A stretch of 16,332 nt of DNA from positions 1 through 16,332 of the forward strand of contig CAZHYQ010000038.1 of assembly GCA_964536805.1 (NCBI GenBank), given 5' to 3'. The notes under the pieces were generated by a model. That model saw only the letters and a program-made list of their open reading frames with translations. It did no database searches and was not told the origin of the DNA. The DNA is from Longilinea sp964536805. GTDB lineage: Bacteria > Chloroflexota > Anaerolineae > Anaerolineales > Anaerolineaceae. A program made the position numbers and the translations under genes. Below, piece by piece: positions 6,256 through 11,832 of this stretch (position 1 is its first letter; the number at the start of each line of letters is the position of its first letter).

Positions 6256-6293
6256 GGTCTGGTCGGCCCAATCCATGGACAGGCGACCAGACC
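6256..6293. repeat. GGTCTGGTCG/CGACCAGACC dyad
   Basis: Arms of 10 bp (6256-6265 and 6284-6293) flank an 18-nt loop. The flank TTTGATAGGTCTGGTC is also found at 8324-8339, where the same arms enclose only TCC. This copy therefore looks like that hairpin with its loop expanded. Confidence 0.65.
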
Positions 6294-6319
6294 AACTCCC
6301 GCTTGGTCTCCGACCGTCA

Positions 6320-6365
6320 CCTCCTCCAAATTGCGTCTTTCAATTTGGGGGAGGCTGGGAGGGGG
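6320..6365. repeat. CCTCC/GGAGG hairpin with G-rich tail (copy 3)
   Basis: CCTCCTCCAAATTG (6320-6333) pairs with CAATTTGGGGGAGG (6341-6354) with one T-G wobble; the loop is CGTCTTT. The tail CTGGGAGGGGG is identical to that of copy 1. Confidence 0.85.
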
Positions 6366-6526
6366 CCTTCAACCAAACCTCACCCCAATCCCCTCTCCCC
6401 GCGAAGTGAAGCACACTGAGAGCATCTGGGTAAAAATTTTCCCAACAACAACATCACCAAAAACACACCCACCAATAAAATAACTGCGATTCTAAAAAAC
6501 CTCATCTACTAAATATACTTCACCGC

Positions 6527-7978
6527 TCACTGACTTATCAATCTAGTTACAAAAGGTATGTGGGTAAATTCACTAAGATCAACCTCATTCGCATCAATCA
6601 AGGACATTTCATCAAAAAAAACCGGATCCAGGCTTCCTTCTTCGATACAGGTTCCGTTAATGATTGAATTCTTCAATGACTCTATAAATATAGGAGTATT
6701 TTTCGAATGAAAAGTTTCCGAATAAATCGGATATCCTCCAGGTCCTGATCTTATATAAAACTGATGAACTGCCACTATTTCGTTAATACTGTTTTTACCT
6801 ATTCCCAATAAATAATCTTCCAAACCAATCCCTGTTCCCCCAAAACTCAGATTAAGAAAATTACCCCTTCTAGCTTCAGTTGGATATATTTGATAAGATC
6901 CAGAATTATCACCGCTTAAACTCAGAGGCCCCAGATAACCAACAAAGGCATGGGGATTTCCACAGCCATCCTGAATCCCTAAAACCGTAAATACTTGGGT
7001 CTGAGAATCAAATTCTTTACCGACAAAACCCAACAAAATAGCATTTAAACCGTAACTAATATAATCTTTATCATTACCATCATCCCTAGTCGATATATAA
7101 CCTAATCTATAACCATTTGTTGAAATCGGTCCCTCAGTAATTTGTTCATGTGCCGTCATTCCCAAAGGCAAAGTGCTTACCGGATCGCCATAACCAAATA
7201 ATCCACCTTTGTCCTTTACATATTTTTCGATTTCTTCCGGACTCATTCTCATAAACCACTCAATATTTTTCTTAACTTCCGCCAGGGGGATAATATCTTT
7301 TAATAAATCGTTTACCACTTCTGGTGTTGCCGTTGCCGTTTCGGTGGCTGTCGCTGTTGCTGTTTCTGTCGGTGCTATTGTCGGTTCTATCGTCGCTGTT
7401 TCTCCGGTTACCGGATTTAACGCTCCGGCCTGAACCGCTTTTATTTTCCAAAAATTAATTTCTTCCGCCGCCATATTGGAAACAATATTCCCCTCCGGAT
7501 CCACCAGATCATATTTTCCATCCGGTCTGACTACCATTATTGAATTAAAAACATCACCTTCGAAATAACCAATATCGCCGTTATCCACTTTCACTACCGG
7601 TTGAAAAATATCAGTATCACTTTTTATTGTATTATCCGCCCAATTAATCACTCCCCATTCAGTCACTTCCTCTCCGTCTAATCCTTTTACATTCCCATAA
7701 CTGTACAAAAATACTTCTCCGGAACTGTTTTTTCCCATTAAATATCCCTGACTGTCTTTTACATAACTTTCACCATATTTTTCGGCAAATTGATTCCCGA
7801 TATTGTCTAAATTCAGGTTAATATTTTTGGCTATTTCCGGACTGTAGCTGTCTACGGTTCTTTTGCTGAAATTGACTTCGGATAGCTTCCCGTTTTGGAG
7901 CATTTCGATTTGGCTGCAGCCGTCGAATAAACTGGCGATTATTGGCACCACAAGAATCCCAACTATTCTATTTGACAT
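6527..7978 (-). CDS. Secreted or lipid-anchored protein of unknown function, AT-rich
   Basis: I do not recognise this 483-residue protein. The N-terminus (MSNRIVGILVVPIIASLFDGC) has a basic residue, a hydrophobic core and Cys21. That could be a lipobox, although Asp19 is atypical, so plain secretion is possible. Residues about 85-185 have a repeated pattern of strands with DGK, DPEGN and NGD turns, like WG/KWG-type beta repeats. A low-complexity Thr/Ala/Glu/Pro linker (191-221) then leads to a C-terminal domain with a paired-looking GCGNPHAFVGY segment. Linker and export signal suggest a cell-surface role. The coding sequence is clearly AT-richer than its neighbours and uses A/T-ending codons, suggesting horizontal acquisition. 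The start follows AGGA about 12 nt upstream and lies 13 nt after the 84-residue gene. Confidence 0.75.
   Translation of the reverse strand: MSNRIVGILVVPIIASLFDGCSQIEMLQNGKLSEVNFSKRTVDSYSPEIAKNINLNLDNIGNQFAEKYGESYVKDSQGYLMGKNSSGEVFLYSYGNVKGLDGEEVTEWGVINWADNTIKSDTDIFQPVVKVDNGDIGYFEGDVFNSIMVVRPDGKYDLVDPEGNIVSNMAAEEINFWKIKAVQAGALNPVTGETATIEPTIAPTETATATATETATATPEVVNDLLKDIIPLAEVKKNIEWFMRMSPEEIEKYVKDKGGLFGYGDPVSTLPLGMTAHEQITEGPISTNGYRLGYISTRDDGNDKDYISYGLNAILLGFVGKEFDSQTQVFTVLGIQDGCGNPHAFVGYLGPLSLSGDNSGSYQIYPTEARRGNFLNLSFGGTGIGLEDYLLGIGKNSINEIVAVHQFYIRSGPGGYPIYSETFHSKNTPIFIESLKNSIINGTCIEEGSLDPVFFDEMSLIDANEVDLSEFTHIPFVTRLISQ
7322..7402. repeat. Coding low-complexity repeat (Thr-Ala linker)
   Basis: Imperfect 6-nt repeats such as GTTGCC, GTTTCG and GCTGTC encode the Thr/Ala/Glu-rich linker of the surface protein. 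Such a tract can change length by slippage, altering the spacing of the two domains in steps. Confidence 0.65.
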
Positions 7979-7991
7979 TTGCCCGATCCTA

Positions 7992-8246
7992 TTATTTTCC
8001 TGAAAATCCCACAGCTGAGGAATAATCTATGATGCAAGTATATATCCGTTTTCGTAGATGATTATCTCCTAACCACTCAGGGGTATCCATTTCTTCCACA
8101 AATCTCCGCAAAAACATAGCTGCCAAAACCGTCATGGAATATCCTGATACTTCGGATATGCGGTGCAATTCCCTGATTCTCTGACTGTATATCCTGGGCT
8201 GATAGAGTTTTTCGTCGTCTTTCCAGGACAATCTCTCAGTCATCAT
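7992..8246 (-). CDS. Small hypothetical protein, 84 residues
   Basis: The function is unknown. Composition predicts helices, with a segment RIRELHRISEVSGYSMTVLAAMFLRRFVEEM that could form a helix-turn-helix or ribbon-helix-helix-like pair, but no firm family match is seen. It ends 13 nt before the AT-rich surface protein gene and shares its low GC, so the two are probably co-transcribed and arrived together. Two consecutive ATG codons (8241-8246) could serve as start; only a weak ACGGG lies upstream. A small regulator or partner of the surface protein is possible but unsupported. Confidence 0.55.
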   Translation of the reverse strand: MMTERLSWKDDEKLYQPRIYSQRIRELHRISEVSGYSMTVLAAMFLRRFVEEMDTPEWLGDNHLRKRIYTCIIDYSSAVGFSGK

Positions 8247-8330
8247 AAGCCCGTTCGATATAAGCGCCTAAATCCTCCGGATCGTCGAATGGATCGTAAT
8301 CCAGGCCTAGGACCTGATCCAACTTTGATA

Positions 8331-8351
8331 GGTCTGGTCTCCGACCAGACC
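8331..8351. repeat. GGTC-TCC-GACC hairpin (AGACC arms)
   Basis: GGTCTGGTC (8331-8339) and GACCAGACC (8343-8351) form a perfect 9-bp stem with loop TCC. The upstream flank AACTTTGATA is shared in part with the dyad at 6256. Confidence 0.75.
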
Positions 8352-8377
8352 TGCTTCCCTTTGGCCTCCGGCCGTCA

Positions 8378-8423
8378 CCTCCTCCAAATTGCGTTTTTCA
8401 ATTTGGGGGAGGCAAGCAGGGGG
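8378..8423. repeat. CCTCC/GGAGG hairpin with G-rich tail (copy 4)
   Basis: CCTCCTCCAAATTG (8378-8391) pairs with CAATTTGGGGGAGG (8399-8412) around CGTTTTT. The tail CAAGCAGGGGG follows. The left arm and loop match copy 2 base for base. Confidence 0.85.
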
Positions 8424-8454
8424 CTGGCCTTCCCGCTAATACTTTTTCGCTAAT

Positions 8455-8487
8455 TTTGCATCAATGATATCAACATCATTACGCAAA
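8455..8487. promoter_or_regulatory. Nested dyad upstream of the flavoprotein gene
   Basis: AATGAT (8463-8468) and ATCATT (8475-8480) are inverted around ATCAAC, and an outer pair TTTGC (8455-8459) and GCAAA (8483-8487) encloses them. It ends 20 nt before the flavoprotein start codon (8508). It could be an operator or an mRNA hairpin near the ribosome site. Confidence 0.4.
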
Positions 8488-8507
8488 TTTCTGCCCTGGA
8501 GGCCCTC

Positions 8508-9707
8508 ATGGAAAACTACGACTATCTCATCATCGGTGGAGGCATGACGGCCGCTGCCGCTGCCCTTGGCATCCGCGAAGTCGACCCTGCCGGTACCATC
8601 GCCATCCTCAGCGACGAACCCCACCGCCCCTACGACCGCCCCGACCTTTCCAAAAAACTCTGGTTCGGTCGCCCCGAAGATAAAGTCTGGCGTAAACTGC
8701 CCGAACAGGGTCTTACCCTGCTGTTGGGCCAGGCAGCCGTCGCGCTGGACCCGCTCAAAAAGCAGGTGACAACCGCTGACGGTACGCTGTTGGGCTACAA
8801 AAAATTGCTCCTGGCCACCGGTGGCAAACCGCGCAAATTGCCCTTTGCCCCCGCAGAGGTTGTCTACTTCCGCACCCTGGATGATTACCGCACCCTGCGC
8901 GGCTGGACCGGGCAGGGCAGGCGTTTCGGCATCATTGGCGGCGGCTTCATCGGCTCCGAAATTGCCGCCGCGCTCAGCATCAACGGCGAGAAGGCCGTCA
9001 TGGTCTTCCCCGAGGTCGGCATCGGCGCGCGCCTCTTCCCGGCTGACCTGGCCACCCACCTCAACGATTATTATCGCAACAAAGGTGTTGACGTGCTGGC
9101 CGGCCTTGAAATTAACGCCATCGACCGCCAGGATGGCGGCTTTATCATGCAATCCAAAGACGGCCAGCACGTGCCCGTCGATCACATCATCGCCGGCATC
9201 GGCATCATCCCCAACACCGCCCTAGCCGCGGCCTCCGGCATCACCATTGGCGCCCCGGAAACCGGCGGCGGCATCCTGGTGGACGAATATTTGCGCACCA
9301 ACCAGCCCGATATCTTTGCCGCTGGCGACGTCGCCTCGTTCTTCGATCCCGTCCGCGGCCGTTATACACGCGTCGAGCACGAAGATAATGCCATCAGTCA
9401 GGGCAAGGCTGCCGGCGCCAACATGGCCGGACGCGGCGTGCCCTATACCCACCAGTCCTTCTTCTTTTCCGACCTGTTCGACCTGGGCTACGAGGCTGTC
9501 GGCGAACTCGACCCGCGCCTCGAGACCTATGCCGACTGGGTCGATCCCTACCATCAGGGCGTCATTTACTACCTCAAAGACCAGCTCGTGCGCGGCATTC
9601 TGCTGTGGAACACCTGGGGTCAGCTTCAACCCGCCCGCGACCTGATCGCCGCCGGCCGGCCCCTCACCCCGGCCCAATTGAAGGGCATGTTGCCTTTGAA
9701 AGCCTAA
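8508..9707 (+). CDS. NAD(P)H-dependent FAD oxidoreductase, AIF/ferredoxin-reductase-like
   Basis: This 399-residue flavoprotein has the two-dinucleotide-fold layout of the pyridine nucleotide-disulfide oxidoreductase class. An FAD-binding GGGMTA (10-15) follows YDYLIIG; the ATGG motif is at 103-106; the NAD(P)H-binding GIIGGGFIGSEIAAAL lies at 141-156; and the second FAD motif is AAGDVA (271-276). The segment VEHEDNAISQGKAAGANM (289-306) and the following SFFFSDLFDLGYEAVGELD resemble apoptosis-inducing-factor-like and ferredoxin reductase-like proteins. No CxxC redox pair is seen, so it is not a thioredoxin reductase type. It probably passes electrons from NAD(P)H to a ferredoxin, quinone or oxygen; the partner is not encoded nearby. 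GGAGG just upstream fixes ATG 8508. It appears to be monocistronic. Confidence 0.9.
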   Translation: MENYDYLIIGGGMTAAAAALGIREVDPAGTIAILSDEPHRPYDRPDLSKKLWFGRPEDKVWRKLPEQGLTLLLGQAAVALDPLKKQVTTADGTLLGYKKLLLATGGKPRKLPFAPAEVVYFRTLDDYRTLRGWTGQGRRFGIIGGGFIGSEIAAALSINGEKAVMVFPEVGIGARLFPADLATHLNDYYRNKGVDVLAGLEINAIDRQDGGFIMQSKDGQHVPVDHIIAGIGIIPNTALAAASGITIGAPETGGGILVDEYLRTNQPDIFAAGDVASFFDPVRGRYTRVEHEDNAISQGKAAGANMAGRGVPYTHQSFFFSDLFDLGYEAVGELDPRLETYADWVDPYHQGVIYYLKDQLVRGILLWNTWGQLQPARDLIAAGRPLTPAQLKGMLPLKA

Positions 9708-9738
9708 GAACGGTGAACCAGTCTATTCGTTAACTTCC

Positions 9739-9759
9739 GTAGTAGCGACGTCAGTCGCT
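9739..9759 (+). repeat. GTAG-headed short palindrome
   Basis: GTAG (9739-9742) and one T precede AGCGAC (9744-9749), which pairs with GTCGCT (9754-9759) around GTCA. It has the same foot tetranucleotide as the REP-like elements at 6084, 11003 and 14921, but a shorter stem, so it may be chance. Confidence 0.45.
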
Positions 9760-9769
9760 TCTTTTCCTC

Positions 9770-9903
9770 GATGGCGCTGGTCTCCGACCAGCGCCATACC
9801 GTTCTTCTGTCTCCGACCCATCTACCGCTGTCTTGTACACCGCCAAACCCCTGTCCGCTCTTTCCCTCCCCCATTTTTGCACTTGAAAATGGGGGAGGTC
9901 GGG
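9770..9903. repeat. Composite intergenic repeat, copy 1
   Basis: This unit of about 135 bp contains, in order, a 12-bp GGTC-TCC-GACC hairpin (9771-9797), a second TCTCCGACCCA word, a segment ending CGCCAAAC, and a perfect 13-bp hairpin, CCTCCCCCATTTT with AAAATGGGGGAGG (9865-9898). It aligns along its whole length with 15015-15152, roughly four of five bases matching by eye. It fills most of the gap between the flavoprotein and reductase genes; the G-rich tail continues to 9909. Confidence 0.8.
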
Positions 9904-9928
9904 AGGGGGTTTCTCCGCCTCTCCGCTA

Positions 9929-9934
9929 TATAAT
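9929..9934 (+). promoter_or_regulatory. Possible -10 box of the reductase gene
   Basis: TATAAT lies 20 nt upstream of the ATG at 9955. No clear -35 hexamer is seen, as the upstream sequence is the G-rich tail of the composite repeat. Confidence 0.35.
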
Positions 9935-9954
9935 AACCTCACAGGAACCCCCCC

Positions 9955-10986
9955 ATGACCCCACCTCAAGACCTCAAAATCGTCATCGTCGGCGCCGGCG
10001 CCATCGGCGGCTCGCTCGCTGCCTGGACCGCCCAACACCACCCCGATACCTTCCTGCTGGCACGCGGCCCGTCCGCCGAGACCATCGCCACCCACGGCCT
10101 CACCCTCTACCATGTCAGCCAACCCGACCTGGCTGAATCCGTCCCCGTCACAGTCATCCGCGACCTGGCCGAGGTCCCGGATGCGGACGTGGTCATCCTG
10201 GCCACCAAACTCTACAACCTCGAACCCGCCGCCCGGCAGGTCAAAACCGCCCTGGGCGATCGCCCACTGGTTGTCAGCCTGCAAAACGGCATCCGCGCCC
10301 AGCACATCCTGCCTGAGGTTTTCCCGCGCGTCGTCTACGGCGTGGTGGCCTACAACGCCTGGCTCGACGCGCCCGGCCTCATCGGCTTTCAGCGCAAGGG
10401 GCCGGTCGTGCTGGGCACGCTCGACAACAGCCTGCTTGACGAACAGCAAGCGCTATCCGCCGTCCTCAGCCAGGGACTGGAAGTTCGCCTGACCCGGTCC
10501 ATCCGCGACGCGACCTGTTGCAAATTGGCCCTCAACATGACCAACTCGGTCACCACCCTGCTCGGCCTCGACATGCAAAAGGTCAGCGACCTCGACCTGT
10601 ACCAGAACATCCTGGCCGGCGCCATCTACGAAGCCGTACAGGTCATCCGCGCCGCCGGCGTGCGCGAGCAGGACCTCTCTCCCCTGCCCAATTGGAAAAC
10701 CCTGTGGGCCGCGGCTAAATTGCCGCACATCTTAACCCGCCGCACTTACCGCAGCAACCTGCGCCACATGAATCTCAGCAGCATGGCGCAGGATGTCTAC
10801 CTGCGCAAATCCGCCGTCACCGAGCTCGACGACCTCAACGGCGAAATCCTGCGCATGGCCAGCCTGCACCGTGTGAACGTACCCATCAACCGAGCCATTT
10901 TCCGCCTGTGCCAACAACACTTCACTGACCCCGCCTTCCAGCCCCTCGACGTCCGCGATGTCTGGCGCGAGATCAAATCAGGCTGA
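9955..10986 (+). CDS. Ketopantoate reductase family protein (PanE/ApbA-like)
   Basis: This 343-residue protein has the N-terminal NADPH-binding Rossmann motif IVIVGAGAIGGSLAAW (9-24) and the family's SLQNG (108-112). It also has KLALNMTNSVTTLLG, whose K190 matches the catalytic lysine, and SSMAQDV with TELDDLNGEI, whose E290 matches the substrate-binding Glu; NVPIN follows. Ketopantoate reductase makes pantoate for coenzyme A, using NADPH. The protein is somewhat longer than E. coli PanE (about 300 residues), and no other pantothenate gene is in view, so another 2-hydroxy acid substrate is possible. CAGGAAC upstream supports ATG 9955. The GTAG-headed hairpin with a T-run at 11003-11040 follows 16 nt after the stop codon and probably ends the transcript. 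Confidence 0.88.
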   Translation: MTPPQDLKIVIVGAGAIGGSLAAWTAQHHPDTFLLARGPSAETIATHGLTLYHVSQPDLAESVPVTVIRDLAEVPDADVVILATKLYNLEPAARQVKTALGDRPLVVSLQNGIRAQHILPEVFPRVVYGVVAYNAWLDAPGLIGFQRKGPVVLGTLDNSLLDEQQALSAVLSQGLEVRLTRSIRDATCCKLALNMTNSVTTLLGLDMQKVSDLDLYQNILAGAIYEAVQVIRAAGVREQDLSPLPNWKTLWAAAKLPHILTRRTYRSNLRHMNLSSMAQDVYLRKSAVTELDDLNGEILRMASLHRVNVPINRAIFRLCQQHFTDPAFQPLDVRDVWREIKSG

Positions 10987-11002
10987 ATCCAATCCTCCTC
11001 CC

Positions 11003-11040
11003 GTAGGGTGCGGCCCGTTCCTGGCCGCACCATTTTTTTT
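11003..11040 (+). terminator. REP element doubling as a terminator-like hairpin
   Basis: GTAG (11003-11006) is followed by a perfect 9-bp stem, GGTGCGGCC (11007-11015) with GGCCGCACC (11023-11031), and a 7-nt loop. Then comes CATTTTTTTT up to 11040. It is therefore both a GTAG-headed REP (the left flank of the RAYT pseudogene) and a plausible intrinsic terminator for the reductase gene. Confidence 0.75.
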
Positions 11041-11102
11041 CGTCCTTGGTGCCAATTTCGTTGCCATGACAGACCAAGTACCTCCAACCCACTCATTCTC
11101 CC

Positions 11103-11114
11103 GTAGGCCGCACC
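11103..11114 (+). repeat. Internally deleted REP remnant
   Basis: CTCCCGTAG is joined directly to GCCGCACCAT, the same left and right flanks as the full REP at 11003, but with the left arm and loop missing. It looks like a deletion derivative. Confidence 0.5.
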
Positions 11115-11163
11115 ATCTTCAATATATGCCATAATAAATTGAAATCAATTTTTGGATCAATCA

Positions 11164-11718
11164 ATGCCTGAATACCGCAGAAACATCCTTCCCGGCGGAA
11201 CATTCTTCTTTACATTGGTAACCTTCGAAAGATGAAGGATTCTCACCTCCCCGCAGGCGAGAATTTTTCTGCATACCGCCTTTCAGGATGTGATGCAACG
11301 CTACCCGTTTACAATCGATGCTATTTGCCTGTTACCGGAACACCTTCATAGCATATGGACCTTACCTGAGAACGATTCGAACTATTCTTTGCGTTGGGGG
11401 GAGATTAAACGGATTTTTAGTAAGCTATATCTGGCTGAATTTCGTTTACCCAATGAGAAAAGTGAATCCAGGGAAAAACGAGGCGAAACTTCAATCTGGC
11501 AGCACCGGTTTTGGGAGCACACCATTCGCAACCTGGATGATTTCAATGCCCATCTTGAATACATTCATTAAAATCCGGTCAAGCATGGGCTTATCGACCG
11601 TGTTGGCGATTGGCAATGGTCGAGTTTTCATCGATATGTTGCGTTGGGATGGCATCCTTCCGATTGGGGTGCAACATCAGAGAAGAAAGCATATTTAGAA
11701 AGCGATTACGGAGAGTAA
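11164..11718 (+). pseudogene. REP-associated tyrosine transposase (RAYT), two nonsense mutations
   Basis: Read through, the frame gives a protein of 184 codons that starts MPEYRRNILPGGTFFFTLVT and contains the HUH motif LPEHLHSIWTLPE. It continues with IWQHRFWEHTIRNLDDFNAHLEYIH, then NPVKHGLIDRVGDWQWSS and RYVALGWHPSDWG. All of these are hallmarks of RAYTs, relatives of IS200/IS605 single-strand transposases. Two in-frame stops break it: TGA at 11233-11235 (codon 24; one change from CGA, Arg) and TAA at 11569-11571 (codon 136; one change from TAT or TAC, where the YIHYNP motif expects Tyr). No frameshift has occurred, so the decay looks recent. The HUH residues are intact. The longest remaining open frame covers only about half of the protein. 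Confidence 0.9.
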
Positions 11719-11726
11719 AAGAACAA

Positions 11727-11755
11727 GGTGCGGCCAAAACCGGGCCGCACCCTAC
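11727..11755 (-). repeat. REP element, inverted copy
   Basis: GGTGCGGCC (11727-11735) pairs with GGCCGCACC (11743-11751) around AAAACCG, followed by CTAC (11752-11755), the complement of GTAG. It is the mirror image of the REP at 11003 and has identical stems. Confidence 0.85.
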
Positions 11756-11776
11756 AGGAGCTGTTGACCGCCCCAC

Positions 11777-11832
11777 GCTAACCGCCAACAGCTAATCGCC
11801 AACAGCTAACAGCTAATAGCTAATAGCTACCG
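11777..11832. repeat. Eight-unit heptameric tandem repeat at the 3' end of the anti-sigma-like gene
   Basis: Eight perfectly phased 7-nt units run GCTAACC, GCCAACA, GCTAATC, GCCAACA, GCTAACA, GCTAATA, GCTAATA, GCTACCG. The last unit includes the stop codon (11827-11829) of the minus-strand gene. The phasing is exact over 56 bp. Confidence 0.85.

Larger units (their letters stand above)
5984..6526. other. Repeat-filled intergenic region, no gene
   Basis: No convincing gene is present. The region holds a GTAG-headed REP-like palindrome (6084-6118), two CCTCC/GGAGG hairpins with G-rich tails (6195-6240 and 6320-6365), a 10-bp GGTCTGGTCG/CGACCAGACC dyad (6256-6293) and a GGTCTCCGACC half-motif at 6305-6315. 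From about 6420 the sequence becomes AT-rich, leading into the two-gene island. Confidence 0.65.
11003..11755. mobile_element. Decayed REPtron: RAYT pseudogene between inverted REPs
   Basis: The broken transposase gene (11164-11718) lies between two GTAG-headed REPs in opposite orientation: 11003-11031 forward and 11727-11755 reversed. Both have identical 9-bp stems and 7-nt loops that differ in sequence. This inverted arrangement is the known organisation of RAYT genes with their cognate REPs. A partial REP-like sequence lies at 11103-11114. Confidence 0.75.

Noticed and set aside
11236..11271. Terminator-like hairpin (ATTCTC/GAGAAT then TTTTT) inside the RAYT gene
   Set aside because: The same bases give normal RAYT-like protein sequence in frame, so the hairpin is probably coincidental.
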